From contig CANLND010000012.1 in the NCBI GenBank assembly GCA_947492585.1, forward strand, positions 62,001 through 126,000: a stretch of 64,000 bases of DNA. Direction: 5' to 3'. The notes beneath the pieces are model-generated. The model worked only from the letters and a program-made list of their open reading frames with translations, was not told the DNA's origin and made no database searches. This DNA is from an uncultured Paracoccaceae bacterium (GTDB lineage Bacteria; Pseudomonadota; Alphaproteobacteria; Rhodobacterales; Rhodobacteraceae). Of this stretch, positions 27,942-37,696 are shown piece by piece (within the stretch, counting starts at the first letter, position 1; every line of letters starts with the position of its first letter). A program made the translations under genes and the position numbers.

Positions 27942-28466
27942 TCAGACCTCGTCGGGGGTGGCCAGGACAGAACGGCGAGTCAGCACCAGATCAGTCAGGG
28001 TGTGCAGCAGGGCGATCAGCAATAGCGCGATCCCGAACGCCATCACGCTTTGTGGGATCCACAATGAGACGGGGATGATGCCATTTGAAACGTCGCCGTA
28101 GTGCAGGCTTTCGAGCACCAGTGCGGTCGAGAACCACAGGGCCGTGCCGACGAAGATGATGGCCAAGATCAACGACAGGGCTTCGCAGGCCAGCGCCAGT
28201 CGCGCCGGCAGGCGCTGCACCATCAGGTTGACCCGGATATGGCCCCCTGAGCGCAGGGTATAGGCCATCGCCAAAAAGGTGGAGCCCGCCAGCATGAAGC
28301 CCGCGAAATCAGCATAAGAGGGAATAGTCGAGGGCAAAGCTCCGGGCATTAAGCGGCCCAATCCGTTCAGCACAATCTGCGCACTGATCAGCAGGCAGAT
28401 CGCAGCAATAAGGACCGCGCTTAGCACGCCGGCGGTTTGGTAAAGAGTGGTCAGGACAGAACGCAT
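27942..28466 (-). CDS. dctQ: TRAP transporter small permease (DctQ)
   Basis: This 174-residue inner-membrane protein has four predicted helices and the HIRVNLMVQRLP loop typical of DctQ. The ATG at 28466 is chosen; the frame upstream to 28526 is hydrophilic and cysteine-rich, unlike the family. It lies 83 bases after the dctP pseudogene and directly before dctM. Confidence 0.88.
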   Translation of the reverse strand: MRSVLTTLYQTAGVLSAVLIAAICLLISAQIVLNGLGRLMPGALPSTIPSYADFAGFMLAGSTFLAMAYTLRSGGHIRVNLMVQRLPARLALACEALSLILAIIFVGTALWFSTALVLESLHYGDVSNGIIPVSLWIPQSVMAFGIALLLIALLHTLTDLVLTRRSVLATPDEV

Positions 28467-28549
28467 GGCAGGCCCTTTTGGTGGCGGAAGATCAAGACAA
28501 CAGGGGCACAAGCGTAACATGCTCATGCCCCTGCTGAAGACGATTTAGA

Positions 28550-29509
28550 TCAGTTGTTATAGGCTGACAGGATGGACAGAGCCGCGTCAGAGGCCTTGAC
28601 CTCCCAGTTTTCCAGCATCGTCGCGCCGATGGATTGCAGGCCTTCGACCAGTTCTGGGCTTGGGTCATAGACGGTGATGCCATTGGCCGCGAGCGCCGCT
28701 GTTTTGGCCTCGGCTTCGGCGGCGGACATGTCCCAACCGCGGAGTTCAGCCGTTTCTGCCGCTGCCAGTACCGCTGTTTTTTGCGCGTCGTCCAGACGAT
28801 CAAAAATGCGCTGGTTCACCACAACGATGTTTTTTGGCACCCAGGCGTTGATCGGGCTGTAGTGGCTGACAAAGTCCCAGGCGGTGGAGTTCACGCCGGT
28901 GGAGGGGGAGGTGATCATTGCAGCAACCTGACCGGTCGAAAAGGCCTGTGGAATGTCGGAGGCTTCGACCTGAACCGGCGCGGCACCTGCCAGCGTTGCA
29001 AATTCTTCTAGCGCGGCGTTATAGGCGCGAAAGCGCAACCCGTTCAGATCGTCCACTGTGGCGATTTCGCCGTTGGTATAAAGACCCTGTGCGGGCCACG
29101 GCACTGAAAACAGTGGAATCAGGCCCTGTTCGGCCAGAAGCTCGGTGATCACTGGTTTTTGCTCTGCCCACAGCTTGCGCGCGTCGTCGTAGCTGGTGGC
29201 AACAAAGGGCTGGCTGTCTACGCCATAGGCGAGGTCTTCGTTCGACAGGCGCGACAGGAAGAATTCACCAATGGCGACCTGACGCGAGCGCACGGCGTTT
29301 TTGATTTCAGCATGTGGAATCAGCGCGTTTGCGGAGTGGATGGTGATATCCAGCGCGCCGTCAGTGGCGGCACGGACGTCATCTGCGAACTGCTGGATGT
29401 TCTGAGTGTGAAAGGTGCTATCGCCTTATGGCGTGGGCATATCCCAGGCATCGGCAAAGGCTGGAGCGGCGCAGGTTAGCGCGGCGACTAGGGCATAAGT
29501 GTGCTTCAT
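28550..29509 (-). pseudogene. dctP: TRAP substrate-binding protein gene interrupted by an in-frame TAA
   Basis: The ATG at 29507-29509 begins a good signal peptide (MKHTYALVAALTCAAPAFA) and mature start DAWDMPTP. Codon 28 is then TAA (29426-29428). The same frame continues at once with family sequence (GDSTFHTQN) and stays open to 28550. Relatives usually have tyrosine at this place (TPYGD), so one base change from TAT or TAC explains the stop. The remaining 290 residues look intact (PWPAQGLYTNGE, RAYN, AELRGWDMS). The longest uninterrupted part starts at a GTG at 29293 and would lack the export signal. A sequencing error or read-through cannot be excluded. Its operon partners dctQ and dctM are intact. 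Confidence 0.85.
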
Positions 29510-29620
29510 ATTCGGTCTCCCTGTGAGCCATTTTGTGAAATTTTGATTATTTCATTACGTTGACAAATTGTCAGCGTTTTACAAATAAAGCAACAAATAA
29601 TTTGATTCGTGGAGGACAAA

Positions 29621-32600
29621 ATGGCTGACCGAGCAAACGACAAGTGGCAATTCTGGGTGGACCGGGGCGGTACGTTTACCGACATCGTTGCAAAGACGCC
29701 GGAGGGTGATCTGCGCAGTCACAAACTTTTGTCAGAAAATCCTGAGGTTTACCCGGACGCGGCGGTGCATGGCATTCGAACGCTGTTGGGTGTGGCAGAG
29801 GGCGCCGCGCTGCCGTCTGGGTGCATTCAGGCCGTCAAAATGGGCACCACCGTGGCCACCAATGCGCTGCTGGAACGCAAGGGCGAGCCGACGGTTTTGC
29901 TGATGACCAAGGGTCTCAAAGATCTGCTGCGGATCGGGTATCAGAACCGTCCGCGCCTGTTTGATCTGAACATCGAACTGCCCGAACTGTTGTATGACGA
30001 TGTGATCGAGATTGACGAGCGTCTGGACGCTGCGGGCGTGGTAGAGCGTCCGTTGGATGTTGCGGCGGCGCGGGCGGATTTGCAGGCGGTCTATGCGCGC
30101 GGTATTCGCTCTGTGGCGATTGCCTTGATGCACAGCTATCGCTTTTCAGAGCATGAGAAAAAACTGGGTGAGATCGCCCGTGAGATCGGCTTTGAGCAGG
30201 TGTCATTGAGCCATGAAGCCAGCCCGTTGATTAAACTGGTCGGGCGCGGGGATACTGCGGTTGTGGATGCATATCTGTCGCCGATTTTGCGCCGCTATGT
30301 GGATCAGGTTGCGAGTGCGCTGGACGCGGCGCGGGGCGGTTGTGACCATCTGATGTTCATGCAATCCAACGGTGGATTGACGGATGCCAGCCTGTTTCAG
30401 GGGCGCGATGCGATCCTGTCGGGGCCTGCGGGCGGCGTGGTTGGCATGGTGCGCAGCGCGGGTGAGCTGGGCTATGACAAGCTGATCGGTTTTGACATGG
30501 GCGGCACCTCAACCGATGTGTGTCACTATGCGGGCGAATACGAACGCTCGTTTGAAACCGAGGTGGCAGGTGTGCGGATGCGCGCGCCGATGATGTCGAT
30601 CCACACGGTTGCGGCAGGGGGCGGGTCTATCCTGTCTTATCGCGATGGTCGGATGCAGGTGGGGCCGGAAAGCGCTGGCGCCAATCCGGGGCCTGCGTCG
30701 TATCGTCGGGGTGGTCCGCTGACCGTGACCGATTGTAACGTTCTGCTCGGCAAATTGCAGCCGGACCATTTCCCTTATGTGTTTGGTCCCAATGGCGATC
30801 AGCCGCTGGACGTTGCAGTTGTGCGTGAGAAATTCGCCGCCCTTGCCGTCGAAATTGGTGGTGATCGCACGGTCGAAGAGCTGGCCGAGGGTTTTCTGCG
30901 CATTGCGGTGGAAAACATGGCCAACGCGATCAAAAAGATCAGCGTGCAGCGCGGCTATGATGTCACCAAATACATGATGAACTGCTTTGGCGGAGCGGGC
31001 GGGCAGCATGCCTGTCTGGTGGCGGATGCCTTGGGGATGGAAGGGATCTTTATCCATCCGTTTGCGGGTGTTTTGTCGGCCTTTGGCATGGGGCTGGCGG
31101 ACATCCGGGCCATGCGCGAACAACAGCTGGGCTGTGGGCTGGCGGACAGCAGCGTTGCTGCGATTTTGGCGGAGCTGAGCGCCGATGCCGCGGCCGAAGT
31201 GGCCGGGCAGGGGGTTCCCGCGGCTGAGGTTGAGGTGATTGCAACCGCGTTGGTGCGGCCGCAAAGCGCGCAGCAGAGCCTGTCGGTTCCGATGGGTGCG
31301 GCCGCTGATATGACGGCGGCCTTTGTTGAGGCGCATCAGCAGCGGTTTGGCTTTGCGCCGGACACCGACGATCTGATCATTGATGTTCTGGTTGCCGAAG
31401 CCATTGGCAAAACCGGCGAAGCGGTAACGCTGGCGGATCCAGCGGGCGACACTGCGCTTCGTGAGGCCAAGGTGCGGATGTTCTCTGGTGGGGCGTGGCG
31501 TGACGTGCCTCTGGTGGACCGCACCACATTGGCCATCGGTCAGACCGTGCAGGGACCCGCCATCCTGAGCGAGCCAACCGGCACCAATGTGATCGAAGCG
31601 GGCTGGAGCGCAACCTGCGCCAGCGGTGGCAATCTGGTGGTCAAGCGCGAGGTGCCTTTGGCGCGCCAAGAAGCGATTGGCACCAAGGTTGATCCGGTGA
31701 TGCTGGAGGTGTTCAACAACCTGTTCATGTCTATCGCAGAACAGATGGGGGCCACGCTGGCCAACACCGCCTATTCGGTCAACATCAAAGAGCGCTATGA
31801 TTTCTCCTGCGCGATCTTTGATCAGAATGGCGATCTGGTGGCCAATGCGCCGCATGTTCCGGTGCATCTGGGATCTATGTCTGAAAGCGTGCGCACTGTG
31901 CTGCGCGCCAATGCAGGCAAAATCCGCCCCGGCGATGTGTTCATGATGAACAACCCCTACAATGGCGGCACTCACCTGCCGGATGTCACGGTGATCACGC
32001 CGGTGTTTGACGGGGACGGGGCAGAGATCCTGTATACCGTCGCATCGCGCGGGCACCATGCGGATATTGGCGGTAAAACGCCGGGCTCGGCGCCGCCGGA
32101 CAGCCGCCACATCGAAGAAGAAGGCATTCTGATCGATAACTTCCTGCTGGTGGAACAGGGCACACTGCGGGATGCGGCAGCGCGGGAACTGTTGCGATCG
32201 GGGCCCTTCCCCTGCCGTAATGTGGATCAGAACATGGCGGATTTGGCGGCGCAGATTGCGGCCAACGAAACCGGTGCCACAGAGCTGCGCAAGATCACCC
32301 GCCAGTTTGGGCACGGCACCGTGCAGGCCTATATGGGCCATGTGCAGGACAACGCCGAAGAAAGCGTGCGCCGGGTTCTGGACGTGCTGCGCGATTGCGC
32401 GTTCTCTTATCCGTTGGACAGTGGTGCCAAGATCGACGTCGACATTCGCGTGAACCGCGACGCGCGTACGGCGGTGATTGATTTCACCGGCACGTCGGAT
32501 CAAAGCCCGCTGAACTACAATGCACCTTTGGCGATTTGCCGCGCGGTGGTGCTGTATGTGTTCCGTACGTTGGTGGGGGCGGATATCCCGATGAACGAGG

Positions 32601-33220
32601 GCTGTATGAAGCCCTTGCAGCTGATCGTGCCCGAAGGCTGCATGATCAATCCGCGCAGTCCGGCTGCGGTGATTTCGGGCAATACCGAGGTCAGTCAGGC
32701 GATTGCCGACACCCTATATGGCGCGTTGGGGGTGATTGCGGGCAGTCAGGGGACGATGAACAACTTTGTCTATGGCAACGAGGTGCATCAGAACTATGAA
32801 ACCATCTGCGGCGGTACCGGTGCGGGTGACGGGTTTGATGGCACCAGTGCTGTGCACAGCCATATGACCAACACGCGCATGACCGACCCTGAGGTGCTGG
32901 AAACCCGTTTCCCTGTGCAGGTTGAGGAGTTCTCTATCCGGCGCGGATCTGGCGGCGCGGGGCAGCATCAGGGCGGCAATGGCATTGTGCGGCGTCTGCG
33001 CTTTAATGAGGCGATGACGGTGACTGTTTTGTCGTCACACCGTCAAATTCCGCCCCATGGCGCCGGGGGAGGTGCACCCGGTCAGGTCGGCGAAAACAGC
33101 GTGACCCGCGCGGATGGACATCACGAGATGTTGCAGGGCAACGATCAGGCCCAGCTGCAACCGGGAGACGTCTTTGTGATGAAAACCCCCGGCGGGGGGG
33201 GCTTTGGCCCTGCGCGCTAA
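29621..33220 (+). CDS. 5-oxoprolinase, ATP-hydrolysing (fused HyuA-HyuB)
   Basis: This 1199-residue protein joins a hydantoinase-A half (about 1-680; N-terminal [11 protein letters not shown], later [11 protein letters not shown]) and a hydantoinase-B half (about 690-1199; [17 protein letters not shown] and a glycine-rich C-terminal end). This is the layout of eukaryotic and bacterial 5-oxoprolinases, which open pyroglutamate to glutamate at the cost of ATP. The ATG at 29621 follows GGAGGA. It is divergent from the dctPQM TRAP operon. Glutamate dehydrogenase 4 kb away would take the product to 2-oxoglutarate. Related fused hydantoinases with other substrates exist, so 5-oxoproline is likely rather than certain. 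Confidence 0.87.
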   Translation: MADRANDKWQFWVDRGGTFTDIVAKTPEGDLRSHKLLSENPEVYPDAAVHGIRTLLGVAEGAALPSGCIQAVKMGTTVATNALLERKGEPTVLLMTKGLKDLLRIGYQNRPRLFDLNIELPELLYDDVIEIDERLDAAGVVERPLDVAAARADLQAVYARGIRSVAIALMHSYRFSEHEKKLGEIAREIGFEQVSLSHEASPLIKLVGRGDTAVVDAYLSPILRRYVDQVASALDAARGGCDHLMFMQSNGGLTDASLFQGRDAILSGPAGGVVGMVRSAGELGYDKLIGFDMGGTSTDVCHYAGEYERSFETEVAGVRMRAPMMSIHTVAAGGGSILSYRDGRMQVGPESAGANPGPASYRRGGPLTVTDCNVLLGKLQPDHFPYVFGPNGDQPLDVAVVREKFAALAVEIGGDRTVEELAEGFLRIAVENMANAIKKISVQRGYDVTKYMMNCFGGAGGQHACLVADALGMEGIFIHPFAGVLSAFGMGLADIRAMREQQLGCGLADSSVAAILAELSADAAAEVAGQGVPAAEVEVIATALVRPQSAQQSLSVPMGAAADMTAAFVEAHQQRFGFAPDTDDLIIDVLVAEAIGKTGEAVTLADPAGDTALREAKVRMFSGGAWRDVPLVDRTTLAIGQTVQGPAILSEPTGTNVIEAGWSATCASGGNLVVKREVPLARQEAIGTKVDPVMLEVFNNLFMSIAEQMGATLANTAYSVNIKERYDFSCAIFDQNGDLVANAPHVPVHLGSMSESVRTVLRANAGKIRPGDVFMMNNPYNGGTHLPDVTVITPVFDGDGAEILYTVASRGHHADIGGKTPGSAPPDSRHIEEEGILIDNFLLVEQGTLRDAAARELLRSGPFPCRNVDQNMADLAAQIAANETGATELRKITRQFGHGTVQAYMGHVQDNAEESVRRVLDVLRDCAFSYPLDSGAKIDVDIRVNRDARTAVIDFTGTSDQSPLNYNAPLAICRAVVLYVFRTLVGADIPMNEGCMKPLQLIVPEGCMINPRSPAAVISGNTEVSQAIADTLYGALGVIAGSQGTMNNFVYGNEVHQNYETICGGTGAGDGFDGTSAVHSHMTNTRMTDPEVLETRFPVQVEEFSIRRGSGGAGQHQGGNGIVRRLRFNEAMTVTVLSSHRQIPPHGAGGGAPGQVGENSVTRADGHHEMLQGNDQAQLQPGDVFVMKTPGGGGFGPAR

Positions 33221-33236
33221 GGCCATGTAAATAAAC

Positions 33237-33262
33237 CATCGGGGCATGCAGATGCCCCGATG
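33237..33262. terminator. Bidirectional terminator hairpin between oxoprolinase and hydrolase genes
   Basis: CATCGGGGCAT (33237-33247) pairs perfectly with ATGCCCCGATG (33252-33262) around a 4-base loop. The minus-strand side is followed by a T-rich GGTTTATTTA; the plus side has no T-run. It lies between convergent genes. Confidence 0.7.
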
Positions 33263-33284
33263 CGGCTGGTTGTCGGGCGTGTTC

Positions 33285-34166
33285 CTAGAGTTTATTGACC
33301 GGGATTTTGAGAACCATATTGCCATCGTCGTCCTCGGGGACTTCGCCGCCGCGCATATTGACCTGTAGGGACGGCAGGATCAGCTTTGGCATGGCGAGCT
33401 GGGCATCGCGTTCGGTGCGAAATTTGATAAAGTCCTCGCGGGTTTTACCGGCGCCGACATGAATGTTGTTGGCCTTTTCTTCTTGGACGGTGGTTTCCCA
33501 GCTGATGGCGCGGCCACCGGGGCCGTAGTCGTGGCACATGAACAGCCGCAAGGCGGCGGGCAGAGACAGAACGCGCTGAATGGAGTCATACAGCTGCCCG
33601 GCATCGCCTCCGGGAAAATCTGCCCGCGCGGACCCGCCATCCGGCATGAACAGCGTGTCGCCCGCAAAGCCTGCGTTGCCCATCACATGGACCATACAGG
33701 CCGGGGTATGACCGGGGGTATGAAGGGCAACACAGGTCATGTTCCCGACCTGATAGGTGTCGCAATCATCAAGCAGCGCATCAAACTGGGAGCCATCGCG
33801 CTGAAATTCGGTGCCTTCGTTGAAGATTTTGCCAAAGGTGTCCTGCACGGTTTGCACATGTTTGCCGATGCCAATTTTGCCGCCCAGTTTCTGCTGGATA
33901 TAGGGCGCGCCAGACAGGTGGTCTGCGTGCACATGGGTTTCGATGATCCAGTCCAGTTGCAGATGGTGCTGCTGTACAAAGGCGATCATTTTGTCGGCGC
34001 TGTCATAGGTCAGCCGCCCCGCCGCCTGATCAAATTCCATCACCGGGTCAATGATGGCGCAGGCAGAGCTGTCTGGATCCTGAACAACGTAGCTGATGGT
34101 ATTTGAGGTTTCGTCGAAGAACCCCGTGACCTTTGGGGCGGTCGTCAGATCAATTGGTGGCAGCAT
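33285..34166 (-). CDS. Metallo-beta-lactamase-fold hydrolase, persulfide dioxygenase/Blh type
   Basis: The 293-residue protein has the metal-site motif THVHADH (about 77-83), TPGHTPAC, GDTLF with DFPGGDA, and a late CHDY. The pattern is that of ETHE1-like persulfide dioxygenases and the Blh hydrolases found with rhodaneses; it is not a beta-lactamase. Family members oxidise glutathione persulfide to sulfite, limiting sulfide stress. The ATG at 34166 follows AGGAGGGG. A divergent IclR regulator and a rhodanese gene beyond it support a sulfur-detoxification role. Confidence 0.82.
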   Translation of the reverse strand: MLPPIDLTTAPKVTGFFDETSNTISYVVQDPDSSACAIIDPVMEFDQAAGRLTYDSADKMIAFVQQHHLQLDWIIETHVHADHLSGAPYIQQKLGGKIGIGKHVQTVQDTFGKIFNEGTEFQRDGSQFDALLDDCDTYQVGNMTCVALHTPGHTPACMVHVMGNAGFAGDTLFMPDGGSARADFPGGDAGQLYDSIQRVLSLPAALRLFMCHDYGPGGRAISWETTVQEEKANNIHVGAGKTREDFIKFRTERDAQLAMPKLILPSLQVNMRGGEVPEDDDGNMVLKIPVNKL

Positions 34167-34324
34167 GCGCCCCTCCTGTGTGCTTTTGTCTAATGTGGGG
34201 GAGCGGCGGCGGGTTTCCAATACAAAAGAAACTGATCACGTGTTGCACGGGTTTGGGGCTGGGGGGCTTTTGTTGGGAATCTTGTTCCGGTATACGGCAC
34301 GGGTCTGCGCAGTAGGAGCATAAT

Positions 34325-35092
34325 GTGACTGATGATTTGATCCAACCCAAGCTGGACAGCACCCTGTCCAAGGGGCTGAGGGTGCTTGAACATCTGGTGC
34401 AGTCGCCCGAAGGAAAAGGGGTGAGCGCCCTTGCGCGGGAGCTGGGATTGAGCAAATCCAATACGTTTCGCCTGTTGCAGACGCTGGTGGCGCTTGGCTA
34501 TGTCAAACATGGTGCGGGCAAGGCCTACACGGCGACGTTGAAAACCTGGCAGATTGGCCGTGCATCGATAGAAAATTTAGATCTGCGCAGTTTGGCCGCG
34601 CCTGAACTGCTGTATCTTAGTGCGCAAACGGGTGAGGCGATCTGTTTGGCGGTGCCCGAAAACCTGCACGTGGTGTATGTCGACAAGCTGGACGGCACCA
34701 AACCGGTCCGGTCGTGGGTGGCCTTGGGCGGCACGGCCCCGTTACATTGTGTCGGTGTGGGCAAGGCCATATTGGCGGCGAATTACGACAGGTTGCGCCC
34801 CAAGATCGCAGAGGTGCTGCCCCGGTTTACCAACCTGACGATCACCAGCATGTCGGCGCTGGATGCGGATGTTAGGTGGACGCAAGAACACGGGTATGCC
34901 TTTGATGCTGGTGAATTTTGTGAACGTACGTTGAGTTTTGGCGCGGCGATTACACTGCCAGAGGGAGAGGCCGTTGCGGCGCTTGGGATTTCGGTGCCCG
35001 ACATGACATTGGGGGCTGCCGACGAAGCGCGGTTTGGCGGTTTGGTCCGGGACGCGGCGGCGCGGGTTTCCGCAAAAATTGCGGGGCGTTAA
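34325..35092 (+). CDS. IclR-family transcriptional regulator
   Basis: The 255-residue protein has the IclR winged helix (about 14-75: GVSALARELGLSKSNTFRLLQTL) and the C-terminal effector domain (about 90-250). The GTG at 34325 is chosen because AGGAG lies 8 bases upstream. It stands between the divergent persulfide-dioxygenase-like gene and the convergent rhodanese gene, whose end overlaps it by 4 bases. Control of these sulfur genes is likely but inferred. Confidence 0.85.
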   Translation: MTDDLIQPKLDSTLSKGLRVLEHLVQSPEGKGVSALARELGLSKSNTFRLLQTLVALGYVKHGAGKAYTATLKTWQIGRASIENLDLRSLAAPELLYLSAQTGEAICLAVPENLHVVYVDKLDGTKPVRSWVALGGTAPLHCVGVGKAILAANYDRLRPKIAEVLPRFTNLTITSMSALDADVRWTQEHGYAFDAGEFCERTLSFGAAITLPEGEAVAALGISVPDMTLGAADEARFGGLVRDAAARVSAKIAGR

Positions 35093-35475
35093 TCGACGGT
35101 GTCTACGGGGCCACCTTGTTCGGCCCATGTGGAGAACCCCTCGCGAAGATGTGCAGCGTCAAACCCCATGTCCTGTAGGGTGGCAACGGTGAGCGCAGAG
35201 CGCCAGCCGGAGGCGCAGTGAAACACATAGGTTTTGCCGTCTTGGGCAAAGACATCTTTGTGATAGGGGCTTTGGGGGTCGACCCAAAATTCGATCATGC
35301 CGCGTGGCGCGTGGATACTGCCGGGAATGAAGCCACTGCGTTCGCGTTCGCGAATGTCGCGGATGTCAACAATGACGACGTCGGGGTCATGCATCTGGGA
35401 AATCAGATCGGCGGTTTCGATTTCTTTGATCCGGGCGCGGCCCTCGGCGACCATCTGCGCGGCTGTGGTTTTCAT
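35089..35475 (-). CDS. Rhodanese-domain protein
   Basis: This single rhodanese domain of 128 residues has catalytic C87 in the loop HCASGWRS. Such enzymes move sulfane sulfur between thiols, thiosulfate and cyanide. The ATG at 35475 follows AAGGGGAAGG. Its partner in sulfur handling is probably the nearby persulfide-dioxygenase-like hydrolase. No signal peptide is present, so it is cytosolic. Confidence 0.86.
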   Translation of the reverse strand: MKTTAAQMVAEGRARIKEIETADLISQMHDPDVVIVDIRDIRERERSGFIPGSIHAPRGMIEFWVDPQSPYHKDVFAQDGKTYVFHCASGWRSALTVATLQDMGFDAAHLREGFSTWAEQGGPVDTVD

Positions 35476-35556
35476 GTGCCTTCCCCTTAACTGCTGTGTC
35501 GCTATGTGGAACATCTGCGGGCTACTAATTGCGTCTAAGTGCTGGATGTGGCGACG

Positions 35557-36231
35557 TTAGGACATGGAGGACCAAATGCCCAGAGCGCGCATTTGTTGCG
35601 ACATTTGTTCAAAAGAGCCGCCAACGTGTTTCTGGATCGCCGCCTTGGCGCGTTCAGCGTCATTGGTGCGGAAAGATGTGATCAGTTCATCATGCTCTTC
35701 AAGGATGGTCGACACGCGGGTTGGGCTGATGCGCAGTCGAACGGCATGTACCGTGAGCGCGGTCCGCAGGCGTTTCCACGTGTCTGCGGCGGCGTCATTG
35801 TAGTGGTGATCGGCGATTTTCTTGTGAAATTCGGAATCGAGCTGGCGAAAGTGAAGGAGATCCCCTGGGTCCAGCGCTTTCATCTTGTCTTGAATGACCT
35901 GTAGCTCGTCGATGACCTCGGGCAGGGCGTATTCGGCAAACCATTCAACAAAATATGGCTCCAGAAGTTGCAGAACCTCAAAGATGTTTTGGATAGTGTT
36001 GGCGTTTGCCGACACAATAACCGCGCCCTTGTTGGGCAGGATTTCAACAAAGCCTTCCCCCTGCATACGTCGAAGCACTTCGCGCACCGGGCTGGCGCTT
36101 TGACCGTATTGCTGGGCGAGCGCGGATACTTTCAACCGATCGCCGCCAGAGAGTTTGCCGCGGAAGATGTCTTCCAAAATTGTCAGATAGAGAGACTGCT
36201 CTTGATCTTGTTGGGGGTTTTGCTCGGCCAT
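35557..36231 (-). CDS. GntR-family regulator (FCD type)
   Basis: The 224-residue protein has an N-terminal winged helix (about 18-75: LKVSALAQQYGQSASPVREVLRRM) and an FCD helical effector domain with metal-ligand-like H and D residues (FHKKIADHH). It is divergent from the galactonate-dehydratase-like gene and the Opp-type transporter and is the natural candidate to control them. AGGAG precedes the ATG at 36231. Confidence 0.85.
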   Translation of the reverse strand: MAEQNPQQDQEQSLYLTILEDIFRGKLSGGDRLKVSALAQQYGQSASPVREVLRRMQGEGFVEILPNKGAVIVSANANTIQNIFEVLQLLEPYFVEWFAEYALPEVIDELQVIQDKMKALDPGDLLHFRQLDSEFHKKIADHHYNDAAADTWKRLRTALTVHAVRLRISPTRVSTILEEHDELITSFRTNDAERAKAAIQKHVGGSFEQMSQQMRALGIWSSMS

Positions 36232-36330
36232 CTTTGGCTCCTGGAGGGGATGATTTGCAGCATTCTAGTATGATTTGCTGGGATTGGTAGAGAATTCGCG
36301 GTGATTTTATCCAGTAAAAGCAGGTGTTTG

Positions 36331-36391
36331 ATAATATTATACCACAATAACACTTAAATCGTCGACTATTTTAGATGAATCATATTATGAT
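36331..36391. promoter_or_regulatory. AT-rich divergent control region with two small palindromes
   Basis: ATAATATTAT (36331-36340) and ATCATA-T-TATGAT (36379-36391) are perfect palindromes in the AT-rich gap between the GntR gene and the dehydratase gene. The second lies 31 bases before the dehydratase start. They are plausible operators, but AT-rich DNA yields such repeats easily. Confidence 0.35.
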
Positions 36392-36421
36392 AAAGTCACA
36401 CACGACGATTCGGAGTTTTCG

Positions 36422-37660
36422 ATGCCCGACCAAACACAGATCGCGACACAGCAATCCGCACCGCCTGTCGCGGCGATGAAGATGCGCAAAGCTGATGCTG
36501 CGACGCAGGCAAGGATTGCCGAGGTTTCGACGCTGATTGCGCGCGTTGGGCGTCGCAATCAGTTGCTTGTCAAAGTCACCACCGAAGACGGTCTTGTCGG
36601 GTGGGGGGAAAGCGGGCTGTCTGGGCGTGAGAAATCCGTCGCAGCGACCGTGGACCATTATGCTGGATTTCTGGTCGGTCAGGATTCCCGCAACATCTCG
36701 CGGATCTGGCAGGAAAGCTATCGCAGTCAGTATTTCGAGGGCGGGCGGGTTCTGACCGCTGCGATTTCGGCGATTGATATTGCGTTGTATGATCTGCTGG
36801 GCAAACGTCTTGAGGTGCCGGTTTACCAGCTGTTGGGGGGCAAACAGCGGGATGTGATCCCAACCTTTGGAACCACCATGGGAAATACCAAAGAGCAGCA
36901 ACTGAAAGACGTGGCATTGCTGGTTGAGCAGGGCTGGACCTGTATTCGGACCTATCCGGGTAGTTTCGACGATGGGGATGTTTTTGATCCGCGCGCAACC
37001 TTGAGCCAGACCGCAGAGGAGCTGATGGCGATCCGCGCTGAGTTTGGCAATCGTATCTGCCTGGGTGTAGATATGCACCACCGGTATACAGTGGCAGAAA
37101 CTGCTGATTTCTGTGCGATGATGCCCAAAGGCACGTTGAATTTCATAGAAGAGCCTATTCGGTCAGAAACGCCAGAGGCCTATGCGGCCCTGCGCAAAAT
37201 GACCGACATTCCGTTTGCGGTGGGCGAAGAGTTTGCATCCAAGTGGGAGGCCGCGCGTTTTCTGGACGCGGGCATGACCCAGTATATGCGGTTGGATGTC
37301 AGTAATATCGGGGGCTTTACCGAGGCGATGAAGGTCGCCGCGATGAGCGAACGCCATTACGTTGATGTCATGCCGCACAATCCGCTTGGCCCGGTCTGCA
37401 CGGCGGCGAGTGTGCATATGTCGGCGGCCGTGCCGAATTTCAGCTGGCTGGAGACGCGGCAAACGGCTGTAGAAAAACTGGGATACCACGATGCGTCGTT
37501 GTTCCCGAAACAGATTGAAATGAAAGGTCCCGTCTATCTGCTGCCTGAGGCGCCCGGTTTGGGGGTTGAGGTGAATGAGGACGCGCTTCGGAAACAGAAA
37601 CCGGAGCACGTAGAAGGACCACATTTGAAGCGACCCGACGGGTCTGTCACCAACTGGTGA
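36422..37660 (+). CDS. Enolase-superfamily sugar-acid dehydratase, galactonate-dehydratase-like
   Basis: The 412-residue protein has the mandelate-racemase/muconate-lactonizing fold. Metal ligands are D217, E243 (FIEEP) and E269 (VGEE). H219 after D217 and H319 in MPHNPLGPV correspond to the catalytic histidines of D-galactonate dehydratase. The second-strand lysine is absent (IRTYPG), as is usual in that branch. The first 30 residues look disordered. It probably dehydrates an aldonic acid to a 2-keto-3-deoxy acid. It heads an operon with an Opp-type ABC transporter (36 bases to the binding-protein gene) and is divergent from a GntR gene. The exact sugar acid is unknown. Confidence 0.83.
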   Translation: MPDQTQIATQQSAPPVAAMKMRKADAATQARIAEVSTLIARVGRRNQLLVKVTTEDGLVGWGESGLSGREKSVAATVDHYAGFLVGQDSRNISRIWQESYRSQYFEGGRVLTAAISAIDIALYDLLGKRLEVPVYQLLGGKQRDVIPTFGTTMGNTKEQQLKDVALLVEQGWTCIRTYPGSFDDGDVFDPRATLSQTAEELMAIRAEFGNRICLGVDMHHRYTVAETADFCAMMPKGTLNFIEEPIRSETPEAYAALRKMTDIPFAVGEEFASKWEAARFLDAGMTQYMRLDVSNIGGFTEAMKVAAMSERHYVDVMPHNPLGPVCTAASVHMSAAVPNFSWLETRQTAVEKLGYHDASLFPKQIEMKGPVYLLPEAPGLGVEVNEDALRKQKPEHVEGPHLKRPDGSVTNW

Positions 37661-37696
37661 TGAAATGAAATTTCCATTCGACTAGAGGAGGATAGA

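Noticed and set aside
29401-29470. Frameshift pair near the start of the TRAP binding-protein gene
   Set aside because: A careful base-by-base reading shows one continuous frame with a single TAA. No insertion or deletion is needed.
30509-32503. 664-codon minus-strand frame across the oxoprolinase gene
   Set aside because: It is a shadow of the conserved plus-strand gene, rich in His/Arg/Gln as such shadows are.
34105-34123. Further parS-like match in the metallo-hydrolase gene
   Set aside because: Only one half matches the palindrome core and the other half is disrupted; chance similarity in coding sequence.
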